Positions 1-6,460 of a stretch of 7,526 nt of DNA are shown here, piece after piece (position 1 is the first letter of the stretch; every line of letters begins with the position of its first letter). A program made the translations under genes and the position numbers. Origin of the DNA: Deltaproteobacteria bacterium (GTDB lineage Bacteria; SAR324; JACQKK01); NCBI GenBank assembly GCA_029858165.1, contig JAOUFO010000081.1:1-7526 (forward strand). The letters are read 5' to 3'. The notes under the pieces were generated by a model. That model was not told the DNA's origin. It worked only from the letters and a program-made list of their open reading frames with translations, and ran no database searches.

Positions 1-1
1 G

Positions 2-115
2 GATAAGCCGTCCTGGGTGGAAATCCCCCAATCCCCCGATGACCTCTGCTTTGACGCATATCCCGATGAATCCATCAAAACCTGGCATCAGCGCCATCAC
101 CTGCTGGAGGAATAA
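2..115 (+). CDS. C-terminal fragment of an unidentified protein (5' end outside window)
   Basis: An open frame enters from the left edge and runs 37 codons to a TAA at 113-115. The peptide starts DKPSWVEIPQ and ends QRHHLLEE. It is acidic and hydrophilic, and its codons mostly end in C or G, like the neighbouring genes. The stop lies five bases before the stop of the opposing gene at 121, the tight tail-to-tail packing typical of real bacterial genes. No start, domain or motif is visible, so no function can be offered. The frame could be chance, because 37 codons is short; the codon bias and convergent placement are the only support. Confidence 0.5.
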   Translation, partial: DKPSWVEIPQSPDDLCFDAYPDESIKTWHQRHHLLEE

Positions 116-120
116 CCCCG

Positions 121-618
121 CTACTTGTCCTCATCCGATTTTCCGAACCGGCGCCGGGGGTTGGAAAGGGCATCGGAGATCATCATCCCGAAGGGGTCCA
201 CCTCCACCACCGGCATGGATTTCAAGGTGTCCGGGTTCACCGGGTAGAGCGGGGGGGGCTCTGAACACATCAACAGCAACCGTTTCCGGTACTCATCAAA
301 ATGTTTAAAGGTGTTATCCAGGTAGATTCTCAGGGCCTCAATCCGGTCCAGGTTGGCTGAAGCCAAGGTGAGTTCGGCCCGCAGGTCAATTTCTACCACC
401 GCTTCTTCCACCAGGGCACCGCATTTGTGGGTGCGCCCTCCTTCAACCGCCAGTTCGGTGTATTCGGTGGTGTCGCAGGCGGGGCAGTGCAGCCACACCA
501 GCCGGGCCGGAATGGGGGTTAAAGTCGGCTTAAGGGGTTGGGGGGTTCCGGCTTGTTCTTTTTGTTTTCTTTCAGCCAGGCGGCCTTCAAGGGAAATAAC
601 GTTGTCTTTTTTGGCCAT
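121..618 (-). CDS. Uncharacterised 165-aa protein with CxxC...C zinc-ribbon-like patch
   Basis: I do not recognise the family. The protein starts MAKKDNVISL with a charged, Lys/Glu-rich N-terminus, then a Pro-rich linker (residues 24-38). A cysteine cluster follows: HCPAC at 44-48 and HKC at 64-66, which could bind a metal through three Cys plus a His. Residues 70-118 are predominantly helical (DRIEALRIYL), and the tail is acidic. There is no signal peptide or membrane segment, so it is probably cytoplasmic. I chose the ATG at 618 because the sequence looks protein-like from there. However, no Shine-Dalgarno precedes it, whereas an in-frame TTG at 657 has AGGA seven bases upstream and would add 13 residues. 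It lies downstream of the two barrel genes on the same strand, with a 176-bp gap, so co-transcription is possible but unproven. A C8 run on the coding strand (251-258) encodes part of a Pro triplet. Confidence 0.82.
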   Translation of the reverse strand: MAKKDNVISLEGRLAERKQKEQAGTPQPLKPTLTPIPARLVWLHCPACDTTEYTELAVEGGRTHKCGALVEEAVVEIDLRAELTLASANLDRIEALRIYLDNTFKHFDEYRKRLLLMCSEPPPLYPVNPDTLKSMPVVEVDPFGMMISDALSNPRRRFGKSDEDK

Positions 619-774
619 GGGAACAAAGGAAGGCTTAAGGGGAAAAAGGGGTTGCAACGGCCATTCCTATGGACGGGCCAGCCCCAAGAATCATATCCCC
701 ATCCGGTCAGGATTGGCAAGGTCTCAGTCCGGCAAAGCGCGGACCGGGCGGTTGGCCCGCCAGGGGTTAAAGCA

Positions 775-788
775 GGCATCAGGATGCC
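775..788 (-). terminator. Short hairpin just after the stop of the first barrel gene
   Basis: GGCATC and GATGCC form a perfect inverted repeat with a two-base centre (realistically a 5-bp stem with a 4-base loop), six bases beyond the TAA of the gene ending at 795. On the minus strand it is followed by TGCTTTAA rather than a clean U-run. It is at best a weak intrinsic terminator and might only be an mRNA-end stabilising hairpin. Confidence 0.3.
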
Positions 789-794
789 CCCGCC

Positions 795-1508
795 TTACAG
801 GTGGTATTTCACCATCAGCAGGGCGGTGGCGTTGGTATACTTAAGCGGGGAAGGCAGTTTTCCCGATGCGTTGGGGATGGACAGGGAATCCAAAGAACCG
901 GAGGCATAGGTGTAACCCAGTTCAAACCCCAGGTTGCCCAACAGCCATTCCATCCCCAACCCGGCAAACAGACCCGTGCCGCTAAAACTGGAACTTTCTC
1001 CGTTGGGCACACAGACTCCGGGGGTTCCCCCGCCGCACACATTGTTTTTATAGTCCAGGGCAAAAATATCCAGCCCCCCTTTTATCTGCAACTCCCAGCT
1101 TTCACTGAAGGGAATCACCCCCAGGGCGGCCATCCGCACCGCGGTGGCCATGGCGGAAATGTTGTAGGTATCTGCCAGGGTGGCATCCGCCGCTTTGTGC
1201 TGGGTGGAGGTCAGATCAAACCCAACAGCCAGATTGGTCAGAATCCGTTTTCCAAAGGACAGGCCGACACCGGTTCCCGTATCCAGGGCCACCGGGCAGA
1301 CGGCCCGGCCGGTGGCACTCTCTGTATAGCAGGTCATGGGGAAGGTTTTTTTCAAATCTCCCCCGATGGAGGTCTGGGCGGCTCCCACCCCGGCAAACCA
1401 TCCGTCATCCAGGCCGTACTCCCCCTCCGCCCCCAGGGCCGGAAAAGCCGCCGCACCCGCAACCGCCATTGAAACCAACAAAAATCGGATCAGGTTTTTG
1501 GTTTTCAT
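795..1508 (-). CDS. Outer-membrane beta-barrel protein, paralogue A (237 aa)
   Basis: A small outer-membrane barrel protein, probably of the OmpA-like or OMP_b-brl eight-strand class. It has a Sec signal peptide (Lys/Arg start, hydrophobic core LLVSMAVAGAAAF, cleavage about residue 26-27). About 210 residues of alternating hydrophobic/polar strands rich in Gly, aromatic residues and small turns follow, ending in KYHL, where the last strand would carry the assembly signal. Four cysteines sit in two close pairs, C60/C71 and C158/C166, consistent with disulfides in surface loops. The ATG at 1508 is secure: GGGAGG lies five bases upstream and a sigma70-like promoter about 50 bases upstream. It aligns along its whole mature length with the upstream neighbour (EYGLDDGWFAGVGAA, TFPMTC, HKAADATLADT and IPFSE shared), showing tandem duplication. 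Ligand and role are unknown; adhesion, structural or porin-like roles are all possible. Confidence 0.88.
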   Translation of the reverse strand: MKTKNLIRFLLVSMAVAGAAAFPALGAEGEYGLDDGWFAGVGAAQTSIGGDLKKTFPMTCYTESATGRAVCPVALDTGTGVGLSFGKRILTNLAVGFDLTSTQHKAADATLADTYNISAMATAVRMAALGVIPFSESWELQIKGGLDIFALDYKNNVCGGGTPGVCVPNGESSSFSGTGLFAGLGMEWLLGNLGFELGYTYASGSLDSLSIPNASGKLPSPLKYTNATALLMVKYHL

Positions 1509-1564
1509 TTTGACCTCCCTTTATTTGAAGTTTTCAATACGCAATTTTTCCTTACATGCTTAAC

Positions 1565-1593
1565 CCTGTACAACAACCTCCCAAATTCGTCAA
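1565..1593 (-). promoter_or_regulatory. Sigma70-like promoter of barrel gene A
   Basis: On the minus strand TTGACG (1588-1593) is followed after 17 bases by TACAGG (1565-1570). The -35 box matches consensus at 5 of 6 positions and the -10 at 3 of 6. It would start transcription near 1558, giving a leader of about 50 nt before the ATG at 1508. The gene therefore need not depend on the barrel gene upstream. Confidence 0.5.
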
Positions 1594-1720
1594 GGCAAAT
1601 TGCGTCATCGGCGGGATGGGGGGCGGCACACATACAACCCGGATTTGTTTGGTGAACCCTTTCCGCCCGGCGGCCATTTTCCTTCCCATCTTTTTGTTCC
1701 AACCCAGCCCGGTTGAAGGG

Positions 1721-2476
1721 TTACAGGTGGTAGATGAGCATCAGTTGGGCGGTGGTCTGGGTGAGGTCCAGGTTTTTGGCCAGGGTTTTATCGGAGGATT
1801 GTTGGCCGCTGTTGACATGCACCGCTGTGACCGAACCGGAATGGCGGGTGATGGAGGCTTCCACCCCCAGGTTTTTTCCTGCCAGTTCAAAACCCAGCCC
1901 CAGGGAGCCGCCCCCCCCGGAAAACGTGGATCCGCCCCCTTTCAGATCGCAGGTGGAGGGGGCGGAGGCGGTGGAGCAGACGTTGTTGGAATAAATCAGG
2001 TTGAAGGCATCCACCCCTCCCCGGACAAAGAATCCGGAATTTTCGCTGAAGGGGATCATTCCCCGCACCCCCAGGGAGACTGTGGCCACTCTGGCGGATA
2101 CCTTGGCCGTATCGGCCAGGGTGGCATCCGCCGCTTTATGGTTGGTGTAGGTGTACATTGTTTCCAGGGTCAGATTGTCCAACACCCGTTTGCCGAATTC
2201 CAGGGCCAGCCCCTGCCCGGTTGCCAGGGCGATGGGGCAGCCACTGGTTTGCGCCCCGGTGTCGTGGCAGGTCATGGGGAAGGTTTTGGAAAAATCCCCG
2301 CCGATGGTGTTGGAGGCGGCACCCACCCCGGCGAACCAGCCGTCATCCAGCCCGTATTCCCCGGCCCGGGCCGGGGAGACCCCTGGCCCCAAAAGCAGGA
2401 TAACCAGCAAGGTCCCCCCGGCCCAGCCTTTGAGTGTTGCCAGGACTGGATAAAGGAGGGTCTGGGATCGGTTCAT
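1721..2476 (-). CDS. Outer-membrane beta-barrel protein, paralogue B (251 aa)
   Basis: Second copy of the barrel family. The frame stays open to 2635, but the real start is the ATG at 2476 (MNRSQTLLYP): AGGA sits six bases upstream, a perfect TATAAT lies a little further up, and only from here does the protein begin with a signal peptide. The signal has a hydrophobic core at about 22-31 (TLLVILLLG) and an ideal cleavage site after ARA (residue 38). The mature protein starts GEYGLDDGWFAGVGAA, almost the same as paralogue A. Cysteines C70/C80 and C167/C176 match the two pairs of A. It also ends YHL. A Gly-rich stretch at 178-191 is encoded partly by a G8 run (1911-1918) that could slip. The function is probably surface exposed, but no substrate or partner can be read from the sequence. 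Confidence 0.88.
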   Translation of the reverse strand: MNRSQTLLYPVLATLKGWAGGTLLVILLLGPGVSPARAGEYGLDDGWFAGVGAASNTIGGDFSKTFPMTCHDTGAQTSGCPIALATGQGLALEFGKRVLDNLTLETMYTYTNHKAADATLADTAKVSARVATVSLGVRGMIPFSENSGFFVRGGVDAFNLIYSNNVCSTASAPSTCDLKGGGSTFSGGGGSLGLGFELAGKNLGVEASITRHSGSVTAVHVNSGQQSSDKTLAKNLDLTQTTAQLMLIYHL

Positions 2477-2482
2477 GGGGAT

Positions 2483-2486
2483 TCCT
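2483..2486 (-). promoter_or_regulatory. Shine-Dalgarno site fixing the start of barrel gene B
   Basis: AGGA on the minus strand, six bases before the ATG at 2476. No comparable site precedes the in-frame upstream starts (up to 2635), which also lie upstream of the predicted transcription start. The shorter 251-aa form with the N-terminal signal peptide is therefore preferred. Confidence 0.65.
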
Positions 2487-2519
2487 GCGCAAAAGGGTTC
2501 GGGTTTGGGTTCCGATTTC

Positions 2520-2549
2520 ATTATACTCAATATCAGGGGTGGATGAAAA
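2520..2549 (-). promoter_or_regulatory. Sigma70-like promoter of barrel gene B
   Basis: Consensus-perfect TATAAT on the minus strand at 2520-2525, with TTTTCA (4 of 6 matches to TTGACA) 18 bases upstream at 2544-2549. The predicted start near 2513 gives a leader of about 37 nt that contains the Shine-Dalgarno at 2483-2486. Confidence 0.6.
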
Positions 2550-2593
2550 CGGGAAGGAAGATTCTTTTCCGGGTTTTGTCCTGCCCCTCCCGC

Positions 2594-2620
2594 TTGCCAA
2601 CGGGGGTGGGTTCCTATAAT
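2594..2620 (+). promoter_or_regulatory. Possible promoter of the CHAT-NTPase-TPR gene
   Basis: On the plus strand a perfect TATAAT (2615-2620) is preceded by TTGCCA (2594-2599, 5 of 6 matches), but the spacer is only 15 bases. A second -10-like TACAAT is at 2624-2629. Transcription would start near 2627, divergent from barrel gene B, giving an 86-nt leader. The short spacer means low intrinsic activity or help from an activator. Confidence 0.4.
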
Positions 2621-2647
2621 TCCTACAATAGACATTCATCCGGCCGC

Positions 2648-2689
2648 AAGCCTGCTCTTTCGGCAGGCTGTTTATCAGCAGACAGGCTT
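2648..2689 (+). promoter_or_regulatory. Leader with two mutually exclusive hairpins upstream of the CHAT gene
   Basis: AGCCTGC at 2649-2655 can pair with GCAGGCT at 2663-2669 (7 bp, 7-base loop). The overlapping AAGCCTG at 2648-2654 can instead pair with CAGGCTT at 2683-2689 (7 bp). Only one pairing can exist at a time, which is the layout of an RNA switch or attenuator; the repeated CAGGCT could equally be a protein-binding operator. No long U-run follows, so classic intrinsic termination is not evident. Confidence 0.35.
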
Positions 2690-2712
2690 ACTTTTAGGGA
2701 ACCATTCCTCTT

Positions 2713-5700
2713 ATGACGAATTTCGTCAAACTGGTTGGCGGTGAGGTGGAAATCCCCCACCTTGCCTTGCGGTACGCCATTGCCCCCCCCTGGGCCAAAT
2801 TAAAAGAGGGGCTGGCCGCCTGGGGGGAAATCCAACTGGATATCGGGCTGCAAACACTGCCCGTTGAAAAACGGGATGAGGTAACCCGTTTTGTGCGCCA
2901 ATGGGGCCAGCTGCTTTACCGCACGGTTTTTCCCGCCGGGCAGGGGGCCGGTCTGGATCCCAAGGCTCCTGTTTTGTTGCAGTTGGATGGAGAATGGGAG
3001 CCTTTTCCCTGGGAATTGCTCCATGACGGCCAAAAATGGCTGGGGTTGGACCATGGGGTGGCCCGCCGACATCCGCATCCGGCCTCAGGCCAAACCGGAG
3101 CGGACCCCCATCCGGTGCCGTTAAGGGTGGCGGGAGTCACCGCCCGCCCGCTGCCGGGCCGGGGGGGAGAGGTTCCCCCGTCCATGAGAGACCCCCGGTT
3201 GTCTCCCCGGTTTGTTTCGGTGGTGGACCACACCCTGGACCCCTGCACAGACCCCCATTATCTGTTTCAATCCCTGCCCCATGCCACCCTGAAGGATTTT
3301 GAGGCCCTGCTGAAGGAAAAACCCCATCTGTTGTTGTTTTCGGGTTACACATCCGGGGACGGCTGGCTGTTTGAAACCCCCCGGTTCGGGGTGGAACGGT
3401 CCGGTCTGGCCTGGCTGGTGGAGCGGATGAGCCGGGCGGCCAGGGACGGCCTGCGGATGGTGGTGCTGAACGATTCATCCTCCCTGGTGGACCCGGAAAC
3501 CGCCGCCCGTCAGGCCCGGGTTTTGCTGGAGGCGGGGATTCCTGCCGTGGCGCAGTTTACCGGCAGGCTGACCCGGATGCGGGAGCAGGAATATCTGCGG
3601 GCCTTGGTCCGGGGGGCGGCCTCCTCCGGCGTGTTGTTTGAGGCACACCTTTCGGCGGTGAAGCGGTTGCACCACCGGGCTGAACAGGGGTGGGATTGGG
3701 CTTTTCCCCGGCTGACCCTGGGGAGTTGGGACCCCCAGACCGAAAGCCACTCTCCTTTGCGGCTGGTTTCCTGGGGCCATTCCTCAACCGGCCGCCCCCC
3801 GGGCCAGGGCCCCTCCCGGATGTTGAGGGAGGATTCCGACAACCTGGAGCCCCAGCCCTTGTTTGCCCGGACCCCTCCGCCGCCGGTGTTCACCCGGAGG
3901 CAGCGGGTGTTCGGACGCAGAAAAACCCTGCCGGAACTGGCCGCCGCCCTGGCCCCCCCAGAAATTTCTCCCCCCGAAAAGGGGATTGGATTCAAAGGGG
4001 GGGCATCCCTGGTGTTTTTAACCGGTCCGGCGGGTTGCGGCAAAACCGTTTTGGCGTTGGATGCCGCCCGAAGAATGCGCCGTCGTTTCGGCTGGGTGGT
4101 GTATTTGAGCGGGTTGGACAGGCCGCCGGACCCCCCGGATGGCCCTTCTTTGGTCGCCCTCCCATCCCCTCCGGAAAGGCTGATGGGGCAGTTGATCCGC
4201 CAGCTGGAGGCCCACGATTTGTTGACCGGCCCTGTCAGCGGGTGGGGAGCCGCCCTGGCGGAAAAATTAAACGATGGAATCCCCCGGTTGATTCTGATTG
4301 ACCGTTTGGAACACCATCCCGGGTATCAAATGTTTGCGGAAGGGCTGGCCCGGTTCCCGGCCAATTGCAGGATTGTCCTGATCGGCCGCCAGCCCCCCCC
4401 TTTGCTGCCGGGGGTGACATTGGCGGTAAAGCCTGCCAGTCATCACACCCTGGAGGAGGTTTTTGACCGGGCGTTCCTGGAACGGTTGAAAAGTCATCCC
4501 AACCGGGGGCTGCTGGAGGCCTGCCGCAAAGATTTGCTGCTGGCCCGTTTGCTCTGGCGGCTGGCGGAGTGGCCGGACAGCAAAACCCTTGGAGGGTGGA
4601 TGGGGGCCGGGTCCCCCACCGATGACACCCCCCCCGCCCTGTGGAAGGGGGTGTTGGGATTGGTGCTGGCCGGGGTGGATGAACCGGGGGGGGCATTGTT
4701 AAAGGCCATGGCTTTGTTTCCGCACCTGGTGGAGCGGGAAACCCTGTTGCAGATGGTGGACCTGGATGAAAAGGAACTGGAATCGGCTACTGCCCGCCTG
4801 CAATGGATGGGATTGCTGGAAGCGTATGACGGGGGGCGGTATTTTGCACTCCATCCCCGGGTTCAGCCCACGGTGGGGCTGGCCCTGGCGGACCGGCAGT
4901 CCCTGGAGGATTTGCTGGCCAGGGGGTTGCGCTCGGCCCGCTCCTATCTGGTCCATACCGCCCGCATTTTGGACCGGTTGGATTCCTCTTGTGTCGGCCC
5001 GGCATGTGCCTGGCGGGAACTTCCCATGAATCCGGCGGAAGAGGAATCCTTAAGGACGGTCCACCGGCTGGGGGTGGAGCGGGTGAACCTGGGCGAATTG
5101 GGGGGCTTGCTGTTTGAGGCGGCGGATGGCCGGGGGCTGGAACGGCTGGCATTGGAATCTCTGCGGCTGGCCCGGCTGCCCGCGGTGAGGGATGTAGGGG
5201 TGGTGCTGGGGCAGTTTCTGGCCGCTTTGGGGGGGGGCGGTGGCGGCAACCTCCCCCCTGATTCCCGGTTGGAGGCTCAGGGGTTTCGGATAGCAGCCGG
5301 GTTTTTGACAGCCGACGGCAGGCTGAAGGACAGCCTGGGATTGTTGGAAACCGCCGCATCCCTGCTGAACCGGGAGCCCGACTGGGAGCTGCTGGGGGCG
5401 GTGTATCTGGCCCAGGCCCGCTGCCAGGAACTTTCGGGCAACTGGCAGGGAGCCGCAAATCAGATTCTTTCCGCCGTGGAACTGGCTTATCAGACCAGCC
5501 ATGGAGAAAATCTGGTGGAAGCCTTGACGGCTCTTGCCCGTTTGGCCTCCAGCCCCGAAAAAGGGCTGGATATCTGCCGGGATGCCTTGGCCCGGGCAGT
5601 GGAATTTCTCACCCGGGAAAACCAGCGGTTTTTTCTGGCCCAGGTGCAGCGGCTGTTGGGCAATCTGTATCTGGCGGGGGGGGCTCCCAAACAGGCCCTT

Positions 5701-6129
5701 CAAATATACCGGGAAGCCCTGGAAAAATTCCGCAAAGGAGGCTCTCAATCGGAAACCGGCCTTACCTTGCTGAAAATGGCCAAAGCCCACATGGAAATGG
5801 AAGATACAAACCAGGCCCAGGATTGTCTGATGACCGCCCAGAAAATGGTGGAAACCCCCCAGGGGCTGGAAGAAGCGGCGACCGTGCTGGAAATGATGAG
5901 CCGCTGGTACGAAAAACAGGGCCGCCGGGAGGATGCCCTCAAAGGCTGGCTCCAAATCCGCAAACTGCATTCCAGGCGGGGCAACCGATCCGGGGTCATC
6001 AGGGTGCTGGATATTCTGGGGGGGATATACTACCAGATGGGGGATCAGGAAAATTCCACCCGTTGCTATCAGGAACGGCTGGGGCTGTTGCGCACTGTCG
6101 GCGGCGACCCTGCCCCCCTGGCCCCTTGA
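2713..6129 (+). CDS. CHAT-domain (apparently inactive) / STAND-type NTPase / TPR protein, 1138 aa
   Basis: Large cytoplasmic signalling protein with no signal peptide. Residues about 80-340 form a CHAT (caspase-like) domain: PFPWELLHDG (97-106), LLLFSGYTSGDGW (206-218), VVLNDSSS (250-257), and AGIPAVAQF (274-282) with the following helix. Active CHAT proteases have FSGHG and LNAC in these places; here His is Tyr212 and Cys is Ser255. After a Pro-rich linker comes a P-loop NTPase: Walker A GPAGCGKT (438-445), Walker B LILID (526-530) followed by Arg, and a sensor-like RIVLIGR (553-559). A winged-helix-like region spans about 645-725. From about 845 to 1130 there are antiparallel helix pairs of TPR type. 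This is a STAND layout: the repeats sense, the NTPase switches, and the N-terminus signals. The ATG at 2713 is preceded by an in-frame TAG at 2695-2697; AGGGA lies a long 12 bases upstream. Six G or C runs of 8-9 nt interrupt the gene, yet the frame stays open. It is transcribed alone. A role in defence, cell death or stress is inferred from architecture only. Confidence 0.9.
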   Translation: MTNFVKLVGGEVEIPHLALRYAIAPPWAKLKEGLAAWGEIQLDIGLQTLPVEKRDEVTRFVRQWGQLLYRTVFPAGQGAGLDPKAPVLLQLDGEWEPFPWELLHDGQKWLGLDHGVARRHPHPASGQTGADPHPVPLRVAGVTARPLPGRGGEVPPSMRDPRLSPRFVSVVDHTLDPCTDPHYLFQSLPHATLKDFEALLKEKPHLLLFSGYTSGDGWLFETPRFGVERSGLAWLVERMSRAARDGLRMVVLNDSSSLVDPETAARQARVLLEAGIPAVAQFTGRLTRMREQEYLRALVRGAASSGVLFEAHLSAVKRLHHRAEQGWDWAFPRLTLGSWDPQTESHSPLRLVSWGHSSTGRPPGQGPSRMLREDSDNLEPQPLFARTPPPPVFTRRQRVFGRRKTLPELAAALAPPEISPPEKGIGFKGGASLVFLTGPAGCGKTVLALDAARRMRRRFGWVVYLSGLDRPPDPPDGPSLVALPSPPERLMGQLIRQLEAHDLLTGPVSGWGAALAEKLNDGIPRLILIDRLEHHPGYQMFAEGLARFPANCRIVLIGRQPPPLLPGVTLAVKPASHHTLEEVFDRAFLERLKSHPNRGLLEACRKDLLLARLLWRLAEWPDSKTLGGWMGAGSPTDDTPPALWKGVLGLVLAGVDEPGGALLKAMALFPHLVERETLLQMVDLDEKELESATARLQWMGLLEAYDGGRYFALHPRVQPTVGLALADRQSLEDLLARGLRSARSYLVHTARILDRLDSSCVGPACAWRELPMNPAEEESLRTVHRLGVERVNLGELGGLLFEAADGRGLERLALESLRLARLPAVRDVGVVLGQFLAALGGGGGGNLPPDSRLEAQGFRIAAGFLTADGRLKDSLGLLETAASLLNREPDWELLGAVYLAQARCQELSGNWQGAANQILSAVELAYQTSHGENLVEALTALARLASSPEKGLDICRDALARAVEFLTRENQRFFLAQVQRLLGNLYLAGGAPKQALQIYREALEKFRKGGSQSETGLTLLKMAKAHMEMEDTNQAQDCLMTAQKMVETPQGLEEAATVLEMMSRWYEKQGRREDALKGWLQIRKLHSRRGNRSGVIRVLDILGGIYYQMGDQENSTRCYQERLGLLRTVGGDPAPLAP

Positions 6130-6193
6130 TCCCGGCATGCACCCATCCGGCGGAATGATATCGGGGAGGAAAAACCCTTGGGGTCAGGATGGC

Positions 6194-6457
6194 CTAAAAG
6201 AAAAACTGGCGCACCCAGCGCACCAACCCGGCCAAAAACATGGAAAAAAACACAATGGCCAGGGAATACCCCATGAAAATATCCCCCTCCCCTTTTTTAA
6301 GGCCGAACAATAGGTTGGTCAGGGAAAATTCTTTTTCGGTGGAAAACAAATCCTGCTCGGAACTCTTGTGCCGCCCCTCCCGGATAAAAATGAGCAACCC
6401 GATGATGACGCCGGTTAAGATAAGCCAGACAAACCAGCTTTCAGCAAGGGAGTTCAT
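6194..6457 (-). CDS. Small two-helix membrane protein (87 aa)
   Basis: Unrecognised small protein with two hydrophobic segments, residues 8-25 (WFVWLILTGVIIGLLIF) and 62-79 (MGYSLAIVFFSMFLAGLV). They are joined by a charged, hydrophilic loop of about 36 residues, and the C-terminus is basic and aromatic (RWVRQFFF). It is probably an inner-membrane hairpin with both ends on the same side; the Arg residues flanking the helices (R26, R29, R80, R83) do not settle which side. The ATG at 6457 lies three bases after the TGA of the preceding gene, in the same frame and with no Shine-Dalgarno, so translation probably depends on re-initiation from the upstream gene. It converges on the CHAT gene with a 64-bp gap. 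Nothing links it to a known family. Confidence 0.75.
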   Translation of the reverse strand: MNSLAESWFVWLILTGVIIGLLIFIREGRHKSSEQDLFSTEKEFSLTNLLFGLKKGEGDIFMGYSLAIVFFSMFLAGLVRWVRQFFF

Positions 6458-6460
6458 AGG

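Noticed and set aside
1695..1720. Terminator after barrel gene B
   Set aside because: AACC-GGGCTG-GGTT can pair weakly, but on the minus strand it is followed by A residues rather than T, so it does not fit an intrinsic terminator for that gene.
1556..2716. 386-codon plus-strand open frame opposite barrel gene B
   Set aside because: It is Gly/Pro/Gln-rich low-complexity sequence antisense to a gene with signal peptide, promoter, ribosome site and paralogue. It is a shadow of GC-rich coding sequence.
5050..6138. 362-codon minus-strand open frame within the CHAT gene
   Set aside because: Antisense to the TPR region; its composition (Gln, Phe, Gly, Pro) reflects the complement of common Leu/Ala/Glu codons, and it has no credible start.
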